From NCBI GenBank assembly GCA_049325275.1, contig JBMOLU010000001.1, positions 248,001 through 312,000 on the forward strand: DNA of 64,000 nt, given 5' to 3'. Numbering within the stretch: position 1 is the first letter of the stretch; the number at the start of each line of letters is the position of its first letter. Below are positions 1 to 9,366 of this stretch, piece after piece. The notes under the pieces are model-generated. The model was not told where the DNA came from, ran no database searches, and saw nothing but the letters and a program-made list of their open reading frames with translations. Both the position numbers and the translations under genes were made by a program. Source of the DNA: CAIQJJ01 sp049325275 (lineage in GTDB: Bacteria; Chloroflexota; Anaerolineae; Anaerolineales; UBA4823).

Positions 1-173
1 AGCGCTACGCCAACGTGGTGCAGTTTGCCGGCGCCTTAAGCCCCAACCTGCCCGCCATCCCCGCCGAACGCAAAGCGCGCACGATCAACTGGCGGGTCCT
101 TTTCATCATCCTGGCAGCACTGCTGGCAATCTCGATGCTGCTGGTATTGGCCGTTTCCGTTGTTCCTACATAA
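1..173 (+). CDS. C-terminal fragment of a membrane protein upstream of essC
   Basis: The reading frame is open from base 3 to a TAA at 171-173 and gives about 56 residues; the start lies outside the window. The visible part is a basic stretch (around PAERKARTINW) followed by one strongly hydrophobic segment of about 20 residues and a very short tail ending VVPT. That is a C-terminal membrane anchor with the bulk of the protein probably on the N-terminal, cytoplasmic side. The stop lies 8 bases before the GTG of the EssC-like gene, so the two are almost certainly co-transcribed, and this is probably another component of the same T7SS-like locus. The family cannot be told from this fragment. 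Confidence 0.6.
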   Translation, partial: RYANVVQFAGALSPNLPAIPAERKARTINWRVLFIILAALLAISMLLVLAVSVVPT

Positions 174-181
174 GGTGTGTT

Positions 182-3100
182 GTGGAAGAAAAAATTTACA
201 TCGAGCGCCCGCCACGAATCGAACCCGAGCTTCCCTCGGGCCTGAACCATATTCCCAACCCGCCGGACACCGAAGAGAAGCCCGGCCAGATCATCTCGCA
301 GGCCATGCTGCCGATGATTATGATCTTCGGCTACGTGATCGTTTCCTTGTTCGGCCAGGGGCGTAACATGTTGATGATGATCCCGATGGTGCTTTCGGTG
401 ATCGGATCCGTCGGCCTGGCAATTTACAGCTATACGCAAGACAAGAAGAAGCGCGAGGAAGCGGAAATCGCCTACAAGCGGCGCATCGGTGAACTGCGCC
501 GCAAGATGGACAGCGAGCACGAGCAACAACGCATTTACTACTTCTACAACTATCCGGACCCCGAAAAGAACCTGGCTATCGCCGACGACATCGAGCGCGC
601 TATCGAGAAACGCCAGGAAGACATTCGTTCAGGAACCCGCCTGTGGGAACGCCGCCCGGCCGATCACGATTTTATGCACCTGCGCCTGGGGTTGAGCACA
701 CGCCAGTCGACCGTCATCTACAAAGTTTCGGAAGACGAGCGTACCGAAAGCCCACTGATGCTCGAAGCCAGCCGCCTGGCCGAAGATTCGCGCCTGCTGT
801 TCGACGTGCCGGTAACCATTCCCCTGCACCAACCGGCGGACACCAGCGAAAAGAAAAAGGTCGAGGAGAAGAAAGCCGACGAGAACGAGGCCAAGGATGG
901 GGAATCGCAGGAGGCCAAGGGCCAGACAGTACGCCATTCGATCGGCGTCACCGGCACGTCACCGGAGAAGGTCAACGCCTACCTGCGCACGCTGCTGATC
1001 GACTACGCCACCTTCCACTCGCCGCAAGACACGATGCTTTATGTGGCCGGGACGAGTGCGGCGCGCCAGCATTGGCGCTGGGCGTATTCGCTGCCGCATT
1101 GTAAAGAAGCCGACAAATCGGAAACTTTGTGCTTCGAGGGCGACGAGCGCCCCGGCGAAACCGAGCCTGACCGCATGCGCCTGTTCTGGAAGAATATCCG
1201 CACGATTTTGGAGCGCCGCCGCATGCGCCTGCAAGATCGCGAAAGCGGCGCCGACGTGCGCCTGCCCTTCCTGCTGGTCGTGGTCGACGTGCAGTCGCCG
1301 GCGCCGGCCTGGTCGGCGTTGCACGACCTGGAAGGGGAAGCCACCATCTCGACGATTTTGATGGACGGGCAAATGCTGGGGGCGGCGGTGATCTTTCTCG
1401 TGCCGGAGCGCGCCAGGGTGCCCAGCCGCTGTACAGCGGTGATTGAAGTCGATGAGGAGCCGGGCGACGTCGACTCGGTCGTCTTCCGGTACGCCGAAAC
1501 CGGTTTCAACAGCATCCGTTATGTGGGCAAAACCAAGGTGGTGGTCACCCAGGAGCAGGCGCGCAACTTCTCGCGTAGCCTGGAGCCGCTCGATATCCGG
1601 CGCGGCTACGGTTCCACGCTGGCATCTACCGTCACGCTGCTGGAGATGCTCAACGTGACCACGCTGGACGAGTTGCAGGCCATGGCCCGCGACAACTGGC
1701 GGCGCAGCATGGACCCCAAAACCGCCGACTGGCTGCACACGGCAATCGGACTGCTTTCGGGCAATGAACCGCGCGTGCTGACCTTTTCGGCCAAGGCCGA
1801 CGGCGTTCACGGGATCATTGCCGGGTCGACCGGGTCGGGCAAATCGGAACTACTGATGACGCTGATCATCGGCCTGGCACTAAATTTCAGCCCGGATGTG
1901 CTCAACTTCGTCTTGATCGACTACAAGGGCGGCGCGGCCTTCGAGCCGTTCAAGCACCTGCCGCACAAGGTCGATATCGTCACCAACCTGGATCAATCGG
2001 CGACGGCGCGCGTCTTCGCATCCATTATCGCCGAACTCGACCGGCGGCAGAAATTGAACACCTACACCAACTCCAAAGACATCGTCCACTACCGCAAGAA
2101 GGGGATGAACCTCGATCCGCAGCGGCCGCCCTACCCGCACCTGTTCATCATCATCGACGAGTTTGCCGAGATGATCGCCGGCAACGCCGAATACAAGGCG
2201 CAGCTGGAGAGCATCACGCGCCTCGGGCGCGCCCTGGGTGTGACGCTGATCCTGGCGGCGCAGCGCCCGGCCGGTGTCACCGACCAGATGCGCGCCAATA
2301 TCAAGTTCCGCATCTGCCTGCGGGTAGAGACGCCCGACGACAGCCGCGAAGTGCTGCGGCGCTCCGACGCGGCCTTTTTGCCGCCGGGTATACCCGGCCG
2401 CGGGTATTTGCAGGTGGGCAACGAAAACATCGAGTTGATCCAGACGGCCTACACCGGCGGCGACTATAAAGGCCCACAGGAAGAAAACGTGGTGCCCAAC
2501 GTGATCTGGCTCGACCGGCCGAAAAAGTCGGCGGCGCAGAAGGCCACCGAACCGCCCAAGCTGTACGACGTGATCGTCGAGATGATGGGCAACCTGGCCG
2601 AACAGGAATCGCGCCCGCAGTGGCGGCCGTGGCCGGAATTCTTGCCCAGCCAGACGGGGCGTAATGTGCTCGCCCTGACCACGGCGTTGGATACGGCCTA
2701 CATGAGCGACGAGGACATCGAGCTTTTGCGTGGGACGGACAGCAGCAAGGTCAGCAATCTTTCGCTCAGCGAAAAAGCGCAAACTTTCTGGGAGGAAGGC
2801 TTTACCTGGGAAGGCATCCAGTGGGGGAAGAACGCCATGCGCCCGCTGATCGGCATGGTCGACAACCCCTATCAGGCCAGCCAGAAGCCGCTGATGATCA
2901 ACTTCCCCGCGGGACACGCGGTGGTCTTCGGCGCTTCGGGCCGCGGTAAGACGACCTTCCTGCGCACCGTCATCACCGGCCTGGCGCTGACCCATTCGCC
3001 CGACGAACTACACGTTTACGTGCTCGATTTCGGCGGTCGCGCCTTGAGTGTGCTCGGCGATCTGCCGCACGTCGGTGCAGTGATCACGTCGGAGGAGGAA

Positions 3101-4747
3101 GAACGTGTCCTGCGCGTCCTGCGGCGGGTCAACGATATCATCGACCGCCGCCAGGTGATCTTTAGCGAAATGCGCGTCAACAGCCTGGATTCGTATAACT
3201 TGGCGCATCCCGACAAGCGGCTGCCGGCGATTCTGGTCGTGCTCGACAACTTCGCCGAGTTCAAAGAGTACTACGAGAACCTCATGCCGCCGCTGATCTC
3301 GCTGGTGCGCGAGGCGCGCGCCTACGGCGTGCATTTCCTCTTTTCCGCCGACATGCCCAATGCCCTGACGAGCAAACTCTTCAACCTGGTCACCGAGCGC
3401 TATACGCTCAAGCTTTCCGACGCCAGCGAATATGCCAGCATCGTCGGGCGCGGCGTCCCGGCGGATCTCAGCCCGGTGCCGGGGCGCGGGTACGTGCGCG
3501 TGGGAAACATGCCGCTCGAATTCCAGACCGCCATGACCTTCATACCCAGCGAAAGCGACCCAGACGGCATGGCAGAAATCAGCCGCATGTGCCGCAAGAT
3601 GGCGGAGATCTGGAACGATGGCTGGAAGGGCGAGCGGCCTTCGAACATCGAGACCCTACCGCTGCGTGTCTCGCTGGAAAACTTGCTCCAGCAGGCCAGG
3701 CTCCCCGAGGTGCGCCGCCTGAATGCCGTCATGGGCATCGACGACCGCTCGCTGGAACCGGCGATCATCGACGTCGAGCGCCAGGGGCCGCACATGATCG
3801 TGATCGGCCAACCCTTCTCCGGTAAGACCACCACCCTGCGTACGATGCTGCTTGCGATCGCCAGCAATTACTCACCCGACGAGGTGATGATGGTGATGAT
3901 CGACTACTCGCGCAAGTTGTGGAAGGCCGATCAGACCTCGCTGGCCGATCTGCCGCACGTCGTCCAAACCATCGAAGACATCGAGCAGCTCGACGAGTTT
4001 TACGAAAACTTCCGTGTGGAGTGCGCGGATTTCGACGAACATCCCAAGCGGCGCAAGATCATGCTCTTCATCGACAACTACGATGCCTTTACTGAAGAAT
4101 CCAGCCGCAAGAAAATGCACTTCTTCGAGGACATGGCGGCGCTGGTGCGCAAATACCAGACGGCGGGCGTCTACATGGTGGTGGGCGGCTCGGTTGGCAT
4201 CACCAGCGCGTCCGACGACCTGCGGCGCGTGTTTACGGCCCCCAACTTTGGCATCGGCTTGAAGAGCGCCGACGCCGTCAACCGGCTGAACGGCAAGTTT
4301 CCGCGCAGCCTGGCCGATGCCGAACTGCCAATGGGGCGCGCTTTCACCGTCCGTTCGGGCATTACCAGCATGCTGCAACTGGCGACACCTTACGCAAACG
4401 ATGAAGACACCGAAGGTTCGCTCGATAGCTGGGTAAAGTACATTTGCCGCCGCTATCCGCAGGAAAAAGTGCAATGGCTGAACGTATCCCAGGGTGAGGC
4501 TGTGCTGGCACAGGCGCCGGCGGCGGCCCAACCCTCGGCAGCCGGCAAGCGTACGGCGGAAAACGCTGCGCCCGCACCGGCCTCTCGGGTCGATCTAAGC
4601 CAGTATGATATCCCGGCGATCAAAAATCTCCTGCTCGAGAACGGGATGCCCGAAGAGCTGCTGGCGTTGCTCCCGCCCTCTGATATTGTGGACGCCGCGC
4701 GGGAGATGAAGTTAATCGACGAACCAAGCGAGACCCAAACAGAGTGA
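182..4747 (+). CDS. essC: T7SS motor ATPase, EccC/EssC-like (three FtsK/SpoIIIE domains)
   Basis: A 1521-aa membrane ATPase that would power type VII (ESX/Ess) secretion. Two adjacent transmembrane segments lie at about residues 43-86 (from AMLPMIMIFGYV to GLAIYSY). Three FtsK/SpoIIIE-type ATPase domains follow. Walker A motifs are GSTGSGKS near 546, GASGRGKT near 917 and GQPFSGKT near 1208. Domain 1 has a full Walker B (LFIIIDEF, acidic pair near 659-660), while domains 2 and 3 have LVVLDN and MLFIDN, so domain 1 looks like the main catalytic site, as in other EccC/EssC proteins. No FHA domain precedes the membrane segments, unlike Firmicutes EssC; the FHA pair is in the next gene. Start GTG at 182 with AAGG seven bases upstream. 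The C-terminal 60 residues are Ala/Pro-rich and end in a small helical domain. Confidence 0.9.
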   Translation: MEEKIYIERPPRIEPELPSGLNHIPNPPDTEEKPGQIISQAMLPMIMIFGYVIVSLFGQGRNMLMMIPMVLSVIGSVGLAIYSYTQDKKKREEAEIAYKRRIGELRRKMDSEHEQQRIYYFYNYPDPEKNLAIADDIERAIEKRQEDIRSGTRLWERRPADHDFMHLRLGLSTRQSTVIYKVSEDERTESPLMLEASRLAEDSRLLFDVPVTIPLHQPADTSEKKKVEEKKADENEAKDGESQEAKGQTVRHSIGVTGTSPEKVNAYLRTLLIDYATFHSPQDTMLYVAGTSAARQHWRWAYSLPHCKEADKSETLCFEGDERPGETEPDRMRLFWKNIRTILERRRMRLQDRESGADVRLPFLLVVVDVQSPAPAWSALHDLEGEATISTILMDGQMLGAAVIFLVPERARVPSRCTAVIEVDEEPGDVDSVVFRYAETGFNSIRYVGKTKVVVTQEQARNFSRSLEPLDIRRGYGSTLASTVTLLEMLNVTTLDELQAMARDNWRRSMDPKTADWLHTAIGLLSGNEPRVLTFSAKADGVHGIIAGSTGSGKSELLMTLIIGLALNFSPDVLNFVLIDYKGGAAFEPFKHLPHKVDIVTNLDQSATARVFASIIAELDRRQKLNTYTNSKDIVHYRKKGMNLDPQRPPYPHLFIIIDEFAEMIAGNAEYKAQLESITRLGRALGVTLILAAQRPAGVTDQMRANIKFRICLRVETPDDSREVLRRSDAAFLPPGIPGRGYLQVGNENIELIQTAYTGGDYKGPQEENVVPNVIWLDRPKKSAAQKATEPPKLYDVIVEMMGNLAEQESRPQWRPWPEFLPSQTGRNVLALTTALDTAYMSDEDIELLRGTDSSKVSNLSLSEKAQTFWEEGFTWEGIQWGKNAMRPLIGMVDNPYQASQKPLMINFPAGHAVVFGASGRGKTTFLRTVITGLALTHSPDELHVYVLDFGGRALSVLGDLPHVGAVITSEEEERVLRVLRRVNDIIDRRQVIFSEMRVNSLDSYNLAHPDKRLPAILVVLDNFAEFKEYYENLMPPLISLVREARAYGVHFLFSADMPNALTSKLFNLVTERYTLKLSDASEYASIVGRGVPADLSPVPGRGYVRVGNMPLEFQTAMTFIPSESDPDGMAEISRMCRKMAEIWNDGWKGERPSNIETLPLRVSLENLLQQARLPEVRRLNAVMGIDDRSLEPAIIDVERQGPHMIVIGQPFSGKTTTLRTMLLAIASNYSPDEVMMVMIDYSRKLWKADQTSLADLPHVVQTIEDIEQLDEFYENFRVECADFDEHPKRRKIMLFIDNYDAFTEESSRKKMHFFEDMAALVRKYQTAGVYMVVGGSVGITSASDDLRRVFTAPNFGIGLKSADAVNRLNGKFPRSLADAELPMGRAFTVRSGITSMLQLATPYANDEDTEGSLDSWVKYICRRYPQEKVQWLNVSQGEAVLAQAPAAAQPSAAGKRTAENAAPAPASRVDLSQYDIPAIKNLLLENGMPEELLALLPPSDIVDAAREMKLIDEPSETQTE

Positions 4748-4754
4748 GTTTCTT

Positions 4755-5783
4755 ATGGCAGCAGACGACTATATCGACGTAAAATTCGACGTTTTCGAGC
4801 ATACCGGGCAGCGGGCACGCGTGCGCAAGACGCTGCTGATCAGCACGTTGATCGACGAAATTCTCAAAGAATTCGACGACATCCCGGCCGACTCGCCCGA
4901 AAAATATGCCATCTTCTTGAAAGGCGCCGATCGCCCCCTCGATCACGCCCAAACGCTGGACGAACTGGACATCCAACCGCAAGACGAGCTGGTTTTCGAC
5001 CACTTCCACCAGGCTATCCGCCAGATGCTGGCCGTTGAGCAATATGCGTTTCTGCACGAGGAGAAGACCGGCAAGACGTACGACATTCAGTGGCAACCGG
5101 CCGTCGTTGGCCGGCCGAGCACGGACATGAATCACAACATCATCCTGGCTGTCAACGTGCAACTCTTGCCGGAAGGAAAAACGATCTCACGGCGGCACGC
5201 CCAGATCACCCTGACCGAGGGGCGTTACTACATCGAACCGCTGGCCGACGAGAACCCGGTCTTCGTTAACGGCAAGGAAATCCCACCCCACAAGCGCCAC
5301 GAGATCCGCAACGGCGACAAAATCGGCTTCGGGCACCATCGCCTGATGATGGCCTTTCAAACCCAGGCCTCTTCCAGCCGGGCATCGAGGCCTTACGCCC
5401 CGCGTGCGGCTGCGCCGGCAGCCGGGCCCTCGCCGCACGAAACGGTGATCGAGAGGCCAGCCGGTTCGGAGACGCCGACTGCCAGCCTGGTGGTAGAAAC
5501 CGCAGGCGATGCGGCACTTCAGGGACAGCGGATCGGCATATCAAGTTATCCTTACCTGCTCGGTCGCACGCACCCTCAGCTTAAAAACGAATCGCAAGTT
5601 TCGCGCCGCCATGCCGAGATCACGTACGATCAGCAAACCCGGCAGTTTTCCATCACCGACTTGCAAAGCACGAACGGCGTTACCGTCGATCACAGGCGCA
5701 TCCCGGCCAACACGCCGACGGAAATCCGGGCAGGCACGCGCATCGGGCTGGGAAACGTGCTGGCGATGATTTTCGAGTTATAG
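4755..5783 (+). CDS. YukD-like ubiquitin-fold protein fused to two FHA domains
   Basis: A 342-aa soluble protein 7 bases after essC. Residues 1-85 look like the ubiquitin-like YukD/EsaB fold of T7SS loci (IDVKFDVFEHTGQRARVRKT, then LDELDIQPQDELVF). Residues about 110-200 form a first FHA domain (VVGRPS, ISRRHAQI, PVFVNGKEI, RNGDKIGFG). After a Pro/Ala-rich linker a second FHA domain spans about 260-342 (LLGRTHP, VSRRHAEI, LQSTNGVTVDHR, GTRIGLG). FHA domains bind phosphothreonine peptides, and both copies keep the Arg, Ser-Arg-Arg-His and Asn positions expected for binding. The usual EssC of Firmicutes carries two N-terminal FHA domains; here they are joined to the YukD-like partner instead. 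The domain reading is from motifs; the role in secretion is inferred from neighbours. Confidence 0.82.
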   Translation: MAADDYIDVKFDVFEHTGQRARVRKTLLISTLIDEILKEFDDIPADSPEKYAIFLKGADRPLDHAQTLDELDIQPQDELVFDHFHQAIRQMLAVEQYAFLHEEKTGKTYDIQWQPAVVGRPSTDMNHNIILAVNVQLLPEGKTISRRHAQITLTEGRYYIEPLADENPVFVNGKEIPPHKRHEIRNGDKIGFGHHRLMMAFQTQASSSRASRPYAPRAAAPAAGPSPHETVIERPAGSETPTASLVVETAGDAALQGQRIGISSYPYLLGRTHPQLKNESQVSRRHAEITYDQQTRQFSITDLQSTNGVTVDHRRIPANTPTEIRAGTRIGLGNVLAMIFEL

Positions 5784-5930
5784 CGCCGACGCCGGCACGT
5801 ATGCCAGCGATCCGGTGGCGCGGCAAGCCACAAGGGGAGGCGAGCCGCGGGTGCTCGGGTAGGCAGGGACAGTGCGGGGCAAAGTGGAAGAGGTGTGGGA
5901 AACACCGGGGCGTATGCCAACGGTCCGGGG

Positions 5931-7616
5931 TCAGGGTTGTGGTGGGGTTGCGATGAACGCCGGGGCGCCTGGCGTGGCGATGAATGTGTACGGTGATCGT
6001 TGTGCAACGGGGGTGTAGGTCAGTGTGAGGGTATAGGGATCGCGGTTGTTGTAACCCGATGCGGTATAAATGTAGATGTAGTACAAACCGGCCTTGCCGG
6101 TGTATTCGATGTGAAAGGGTTCGGTATACACGCGTGCGACTTCGCCGTTGGCGACGGGGATGCGATCGTAGAGGAGCATCTGCGCGCCGAAAGCATGGAA
6201 TTCGGTCAGGTCGATGGTCAGCCTGCCGTCCGCCGGTAAGTACAGCGAAAAATAGTCTTTGGCATCATCCGGGTAGCCCTGATAGGCCCGGTCGAAGCGC
6301 AGCGGCCCGTTGGCGTGCCGGTAGTCATCGTTCGGCTCGGCTTCCCAGGGGCCTTCGAAGTAGGCAAAGTAACTGCGCAGGGCAAGCGGCAGATAGGCCA
6401 AAACGGGAGATTCGGCAGCGGCGGTTGCCGTCGGCGTTGCGGAAGGCGTGGGGCTGATGGCCGGATCGAGCGTTGCCGTGGGTGTGTGGGTATGCGTGGG
6501 AGGAAGCGCGGTCGAGGTCGGCGTCGAGGTGGCGGTGGGCGTGTGGGTATGAGTCGGTGGCTGTGTTTCGGTCACCGCGGGGGTGGGGGTCGGCACATAC
6601 GATTGCAGGATCACCAGGCCACCCAATCCATCGGCGACATAAATGTACGTACCGTTTACGGACACGTCGATGGCCGAGCCGCCGGTATCGTAAAAGGCGC
6701 TTTCATCCGGCGCCGAGGGGGTAGCGATATCCAGGATGCGTACCCCGTGAGCGCCGTCGGCCACGAAAGCATAGGGATTGCTATTAATGCTCGCGACCAC
6801 GATGCCCTGTGCGTCTCCCGGCGTATCGAAGAGCGCGACCTGGGTAGGCTGGGATTGATTCGTGATATTGAGGACGCGCACCCCATATGCACCATTGGCG
6901 ACATACACGTGGTTGCCGTAGCCGGCTACATCCCAGGTATGGCCCGGCATTGCAAAGCTGCCAACCGGTACCGGCGTGGGAGGAAACGCATTGATAATTT
7001 GCAAGCCGCCGCTGCCATCGGCTATATAAGCGTTGCCGTTGTGCATGAACATCCCGATCGGGTTATCGGGCGGGGTGTAGTCGCCGTACGAAGATGCCTG
7101 GATGGGTGCAGCAGGGGTGGAAGCGTTGAAGACGCGCAGCAGGCCGTAACTGGAGAGATCGCCAACGTTTACGTACCCGTCTTCATATAAAGCGACCGAG
7201 GCAGGGCTTCCTGCATAGGCACTCCCCACCAACTGTGGGTTTTGCGGGTTGGAAAGATCGATTACACGCAGATAGCTTCCATCCACCACGTACGCATAAG
7301 CGCCCAGCAATGCGATATCTTCTATGGAGCCACCGAGCGTGATGCTTGCCGGCGGCGGAATGGATGCCGGGTTGGAGACATTCACAGCCGAAAAGGATGA
7401 TCCGAAGCCGACATAAGCGTAGCCATTGTTTGCGGCAACGACGGCGCGGGCATCGCCACCTGCATACTGGCCGGCCAGGCGAACGGCCATCGGCGTGGCC
7501 ATGGGTACGACGGCCAGCGAATGGTGCGGGTTCAACAGCAACCACGAGACGATCAAGGCCAGCAAACCGGCGGGCAGGGCGAGACGCACGAAAGGGAGAA
7601 AAAAGTAGGTTTTCAT
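5931..7616 (-). CDS. Secreted LVIVD-repeat beta-propeller protein 1
   Basis: A 561-aa exported protein. It starts with a basic, hydrophobic signal or anchor (KTYFFLPFVRLALPAGLLAL), then about seven LVIVD-type repeats (patterns such as AYVVDGSYLRVIDLSNPQNP, and YVADGLGGLVIL), a family thought to form a surface beta-propeller. A Thr/Pro linker with TPTATSTPTSTALPPTHTHT-like sequence follows, then YLPLALR and a roughly 130-residue beta-rich C-terminal module resembling pre-peptidase (PPC) domains. I chose the ATG at 7616, 11 bases after the stop of the upstream paralogue; a TTG at 7631 is in frame but overlaps that stop. It is the last gene of a tandem set of three paralogues. Function is unknown; surface adhesion or carbohydrate contact is a guess. 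Confidence 0.8.
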   Translation of the reverse strand: MKTYFFLPFVRLALPAGLLALIVSWLLLNPHHSLAVVPMATPMAVRLAGQYAGGDARAVVAANNGYAYVGFGSSFSAVNVSNPASIPPPASITLGGSIEDIALLGAYAYVVDGSYLRVIDLSNPQNPQLVGSAYAGSPASVALYEDGYVNVGDLSSYGLLRVFNASTPAAPIQASSYGDYTPPDNPIGMFMHNGNAYIADGSGGLQIINAFPPTPVPVGSFAMPGHTWDVAGYGNHVYVANGAYGVRVLNITNQSQPTQVALFDTPGDAQGIVVASINSNPYAFVADGAHGVRILDIATPSAPDESAFYDTGGSAIDVSVNGTYIYVADGLGGLVILQSYVPTPTPAVTETQPPTHTHTPTATSTPTSTALPPTHTHTPTATLDPAISPTPSATPTATAAAESPVLAYLPLALRSYFAYFEGPWEAEPNDDYRHANGPLRFDRAYQGYPDDAKDYFSLYLPADGRLTIDLTEFHAFGAQMLLYDRIPVANGEVARVYTEPFHIEYTGKAGLYYIYIYTASGYNNRDPYTLTLTYTPVAQRSPYTFIATPGAPAFIATPPQP

Positions 7617-7627
7617 CTTTTTACCGT

Positions 7628-9145
7628 TCAAGGAACCGGCGTGGCTACCTGTACTGTGTAGGCGCTGTTTTCATTATAGCTGCCTGAAGCATAAAGATAG
7701 ACATAGTACCAGCCTGCCGGCCCCTCGTGCTCGATGTGGAAGGGCGCAGCGTAGTCGCGGCTTACTTCGCCGCCGGCGACAGGGGTCTGGTAGTACAACA
7801 GCACTTGAACGCCCGAAGCAGCGACATTGCTCACATCCAGCGTCAGCGGGCCGGGGCCGTCCAGGTAAAAGGAGAAATAATCTTTGGAATCGTTGGGATA
7901 AGCGTAATAGTCCTGTCCAAAACGCAAGGGACCGTTGGCATGTTGGTAATCGTCATTTGGCTCGACTTCCCACGGGCCGTCGAAGTAGGCGAGATAGTCT
8001 TTCATCGCCAGGGGCAGGTGCACGGCCAGCGGCGTCCGGGTTGCAGTCGATGTGGGTGTCGGGGTAGGCGACAGTGTTGGCGTCGGGGTGCGTGTGGGCG
8101 TGAGCGTAATGGTCGGCGTAGGCGTAACCGTCGGTTCGTACATTTCCAGGATCAGCAAGCCATTGTACTGATCGACCGCGTAAACATAGTTTCCAGAAAC
8201 TTCGATATCGACGATGCTCCCGCTGCTCTCGTAGTAGCCGGTTTCGTAGGGGTGCACCGGATCGGATACATCGATCACGCGTATACCGTTGTATTCATCG
8301 GCAACAAAGGCGTAGTCGCCAGAAACGACCACGGTGCGCGCCGTGCCATCAGTCTGGCAAGCGCCGACGATGCGAGGGGTATTGATGGTCGAAAGATCAA
8401 CAACCTGCAAACCTTCCGCGCCGTCGGCCACGTAGGCATAATCACCGGCTACAAAGACATCATACGCGTAGCCTGGCGTGTCCGCGGCACTCAGTTGCGA
8501 GATGCTCGACGAAGAAGTGCTTAAAATGCGCAAACCGGCGCTTCCGTCGGCCACATAGGCGACATAAGGATGGCCATTGGAAACAGCCAAGCCATTGGGA
8601 TCGGTCAGCGAATACGAGGCCGTCTCATCAGGGGTGCCGCTAATACTGATGATGCGTAAGAACTTTTGCGCGCCGCCGTTGGTCGTCATGCAGATGTACG
8701 AGCTTCCCAGGCATACTTCCACCGCGCGGGCATCGTATGCCGAGAAGGAATCGGTAACGGTCGGATCGGTTACGTCGGAGATATCGACGATCTGCAAACC
8801 GGCATAGTTTGCAATGTAAGCATCGTCTCCGTAAGGAGAAAAAACGATATCGGTGTTGAGATCGTACAGGGATGCGTCTGCCGTTAGCGTGGGATTGGCC
8901 GGATTGCTGACATTCAAGACCAGCAGATGGAACTCCGTTCCCAGGTAGGCGTAGTTTTCATGAATCCCTACAGCGGCGTTGTAATCCGTGTAGTCGTACT
9001 GGCCAACCAGGCGCAGGCTGCGTGGCGGCGCGTGGACGGTGGCTAAAGACGAACCAGCGTTCAGCAAGGCCCACAAGGCTATCGCGAACAGCAAGACTGC
9101 GACCAACAGGAGGCGCACGATGGCGGCCGACAAACGAACATTCAT
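7628..9145 (-). CDS. Secreted LVIVD-repeat beta-propeller protein 2
   Basis: A 505-aa paralogue of its neighbours. Signal/anchor segment at residues 7-30 (AIVRLLLVAVLLFAIALWAL), LVIVD-like repeats (GDYAYVADGAEGLQVVDLS, GDYAFVADEYNGIRVIDVS), a Thr/Pro linker, HLPLAMKDYLAYF, and a PPC-like C-terminal module with the same EVEPNDDYQHANGPLRF core as the other two. The ATG at 9145 is preceded by AAGGA at a workable distance; another ATG six codons upstream (9163) has no good ribosome site and lies in a repeat element. The stop lies 11 bases before the start of the next paralogue, so the two are translated from one message. Confidence 0.8.
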   Translation of the reverse strand: MNVRLSAAIVRLLLVAVLLFAIALWALLNAGSSLATVHAPPRSLRLVGQYDYTDYNAAVGIHENYAYLGTEFHLLVLNVSNPANPTLTADASLYDLNTDIVFSPYGDDAYIANYAGLQIVDISDVTDPTVTDSFSAYDARAVEVCLGSSYICMTTNGGAQKFLRIISISGTPDETASYSLTDPNGLAVSNGHPYVAYVADGSAGLRILSTSSSSISQLSAADTPGYAYDVFVAGDYAYVADGAEGLQVVDLSTINTPRIVGACQTDGTARTVVVSGDYAFVADEYNGIRVIDVSDPVHPYETGYYESSGSIVDIEVSGNYVYAVDQYNGLLILEMYEPTVTPTPTITLTPTRTPTPTLSPTPTPTSTATRTPLAVHLPLAMKDYLAYFDGPWEVEPNDDYQHANGPLRFGQDYYAYPNDSKDYFSFYLDGPGPLTLDVSNVAASGVQVLLYYQTPVAGGEVSRDYAAPFHIEHEGPAGWYYVYLYASGSYNENSAYTVQVATPVP

Positions 9146-9162
9146 GAATTCATTCCTTTCCA

Positions 9163-9228
9163 TAGCCCCGCCCGAACATCAATGTCTGGGCTACAACGCG
9201 GCGCCAGATCGATCTGGCTTTTTAGCGA
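9163..9228. repeat. CCCGGGC-type interspersed element, copy 1, with terminator-like hairpin
   Basis: This stretch matches 37435-37495 closely: an imperfect palindrome around GCCCGAACATCAATGTCTGG, then GGCTACAAC, then GCCAGAT-cg-ATCTGGC followed by TTTTT. A reverse-orientation relative lies at 10946-11020. The terminator-like hairpin (9203-9223) reads on the + strand, where no gene precedes it, so here it is repeat content rather than a working terminator. Confidence 0.6.
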
Positions 9229-9330
9229 GTGTTGTTTCTTTTGCCCCACGTACGGAGCGCGGTCAACCGGCCTGGCGATGCATCGCCCCGATCACACAAA
9301 ACGTCAGAAGCAGAACATGAAGATTGGGCT

Positions 9331-9366
9331 AGGATAGATAACGCCCGCTTCTAGCCGGCAAAGTGC
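9331..9366. repeat. Partial copy of the ~105-bp inverted-repeat element
   Basis: The string GATAACGCCCGCTTCTAGCC followed by GGCAAAGTGC resembles the middle of the element seen in full at 24547-24634, 27831-27936 and 44153-44262. It abuts the stop codon of the third LVIVD gene. Confidence 0.4.

Noticed and set aside
1880..2995. Long open frame (371 codons) antisense to essC
   Set aside because: It mirrors the codon bias of essC, has no ribosome site and reads as Arg/His/Gly-rich sequence unlike any family.
9203..9223. Functional + strand terminator
   Set aside because: No + strand gene precedes it; it is part of a dispersed repeat.
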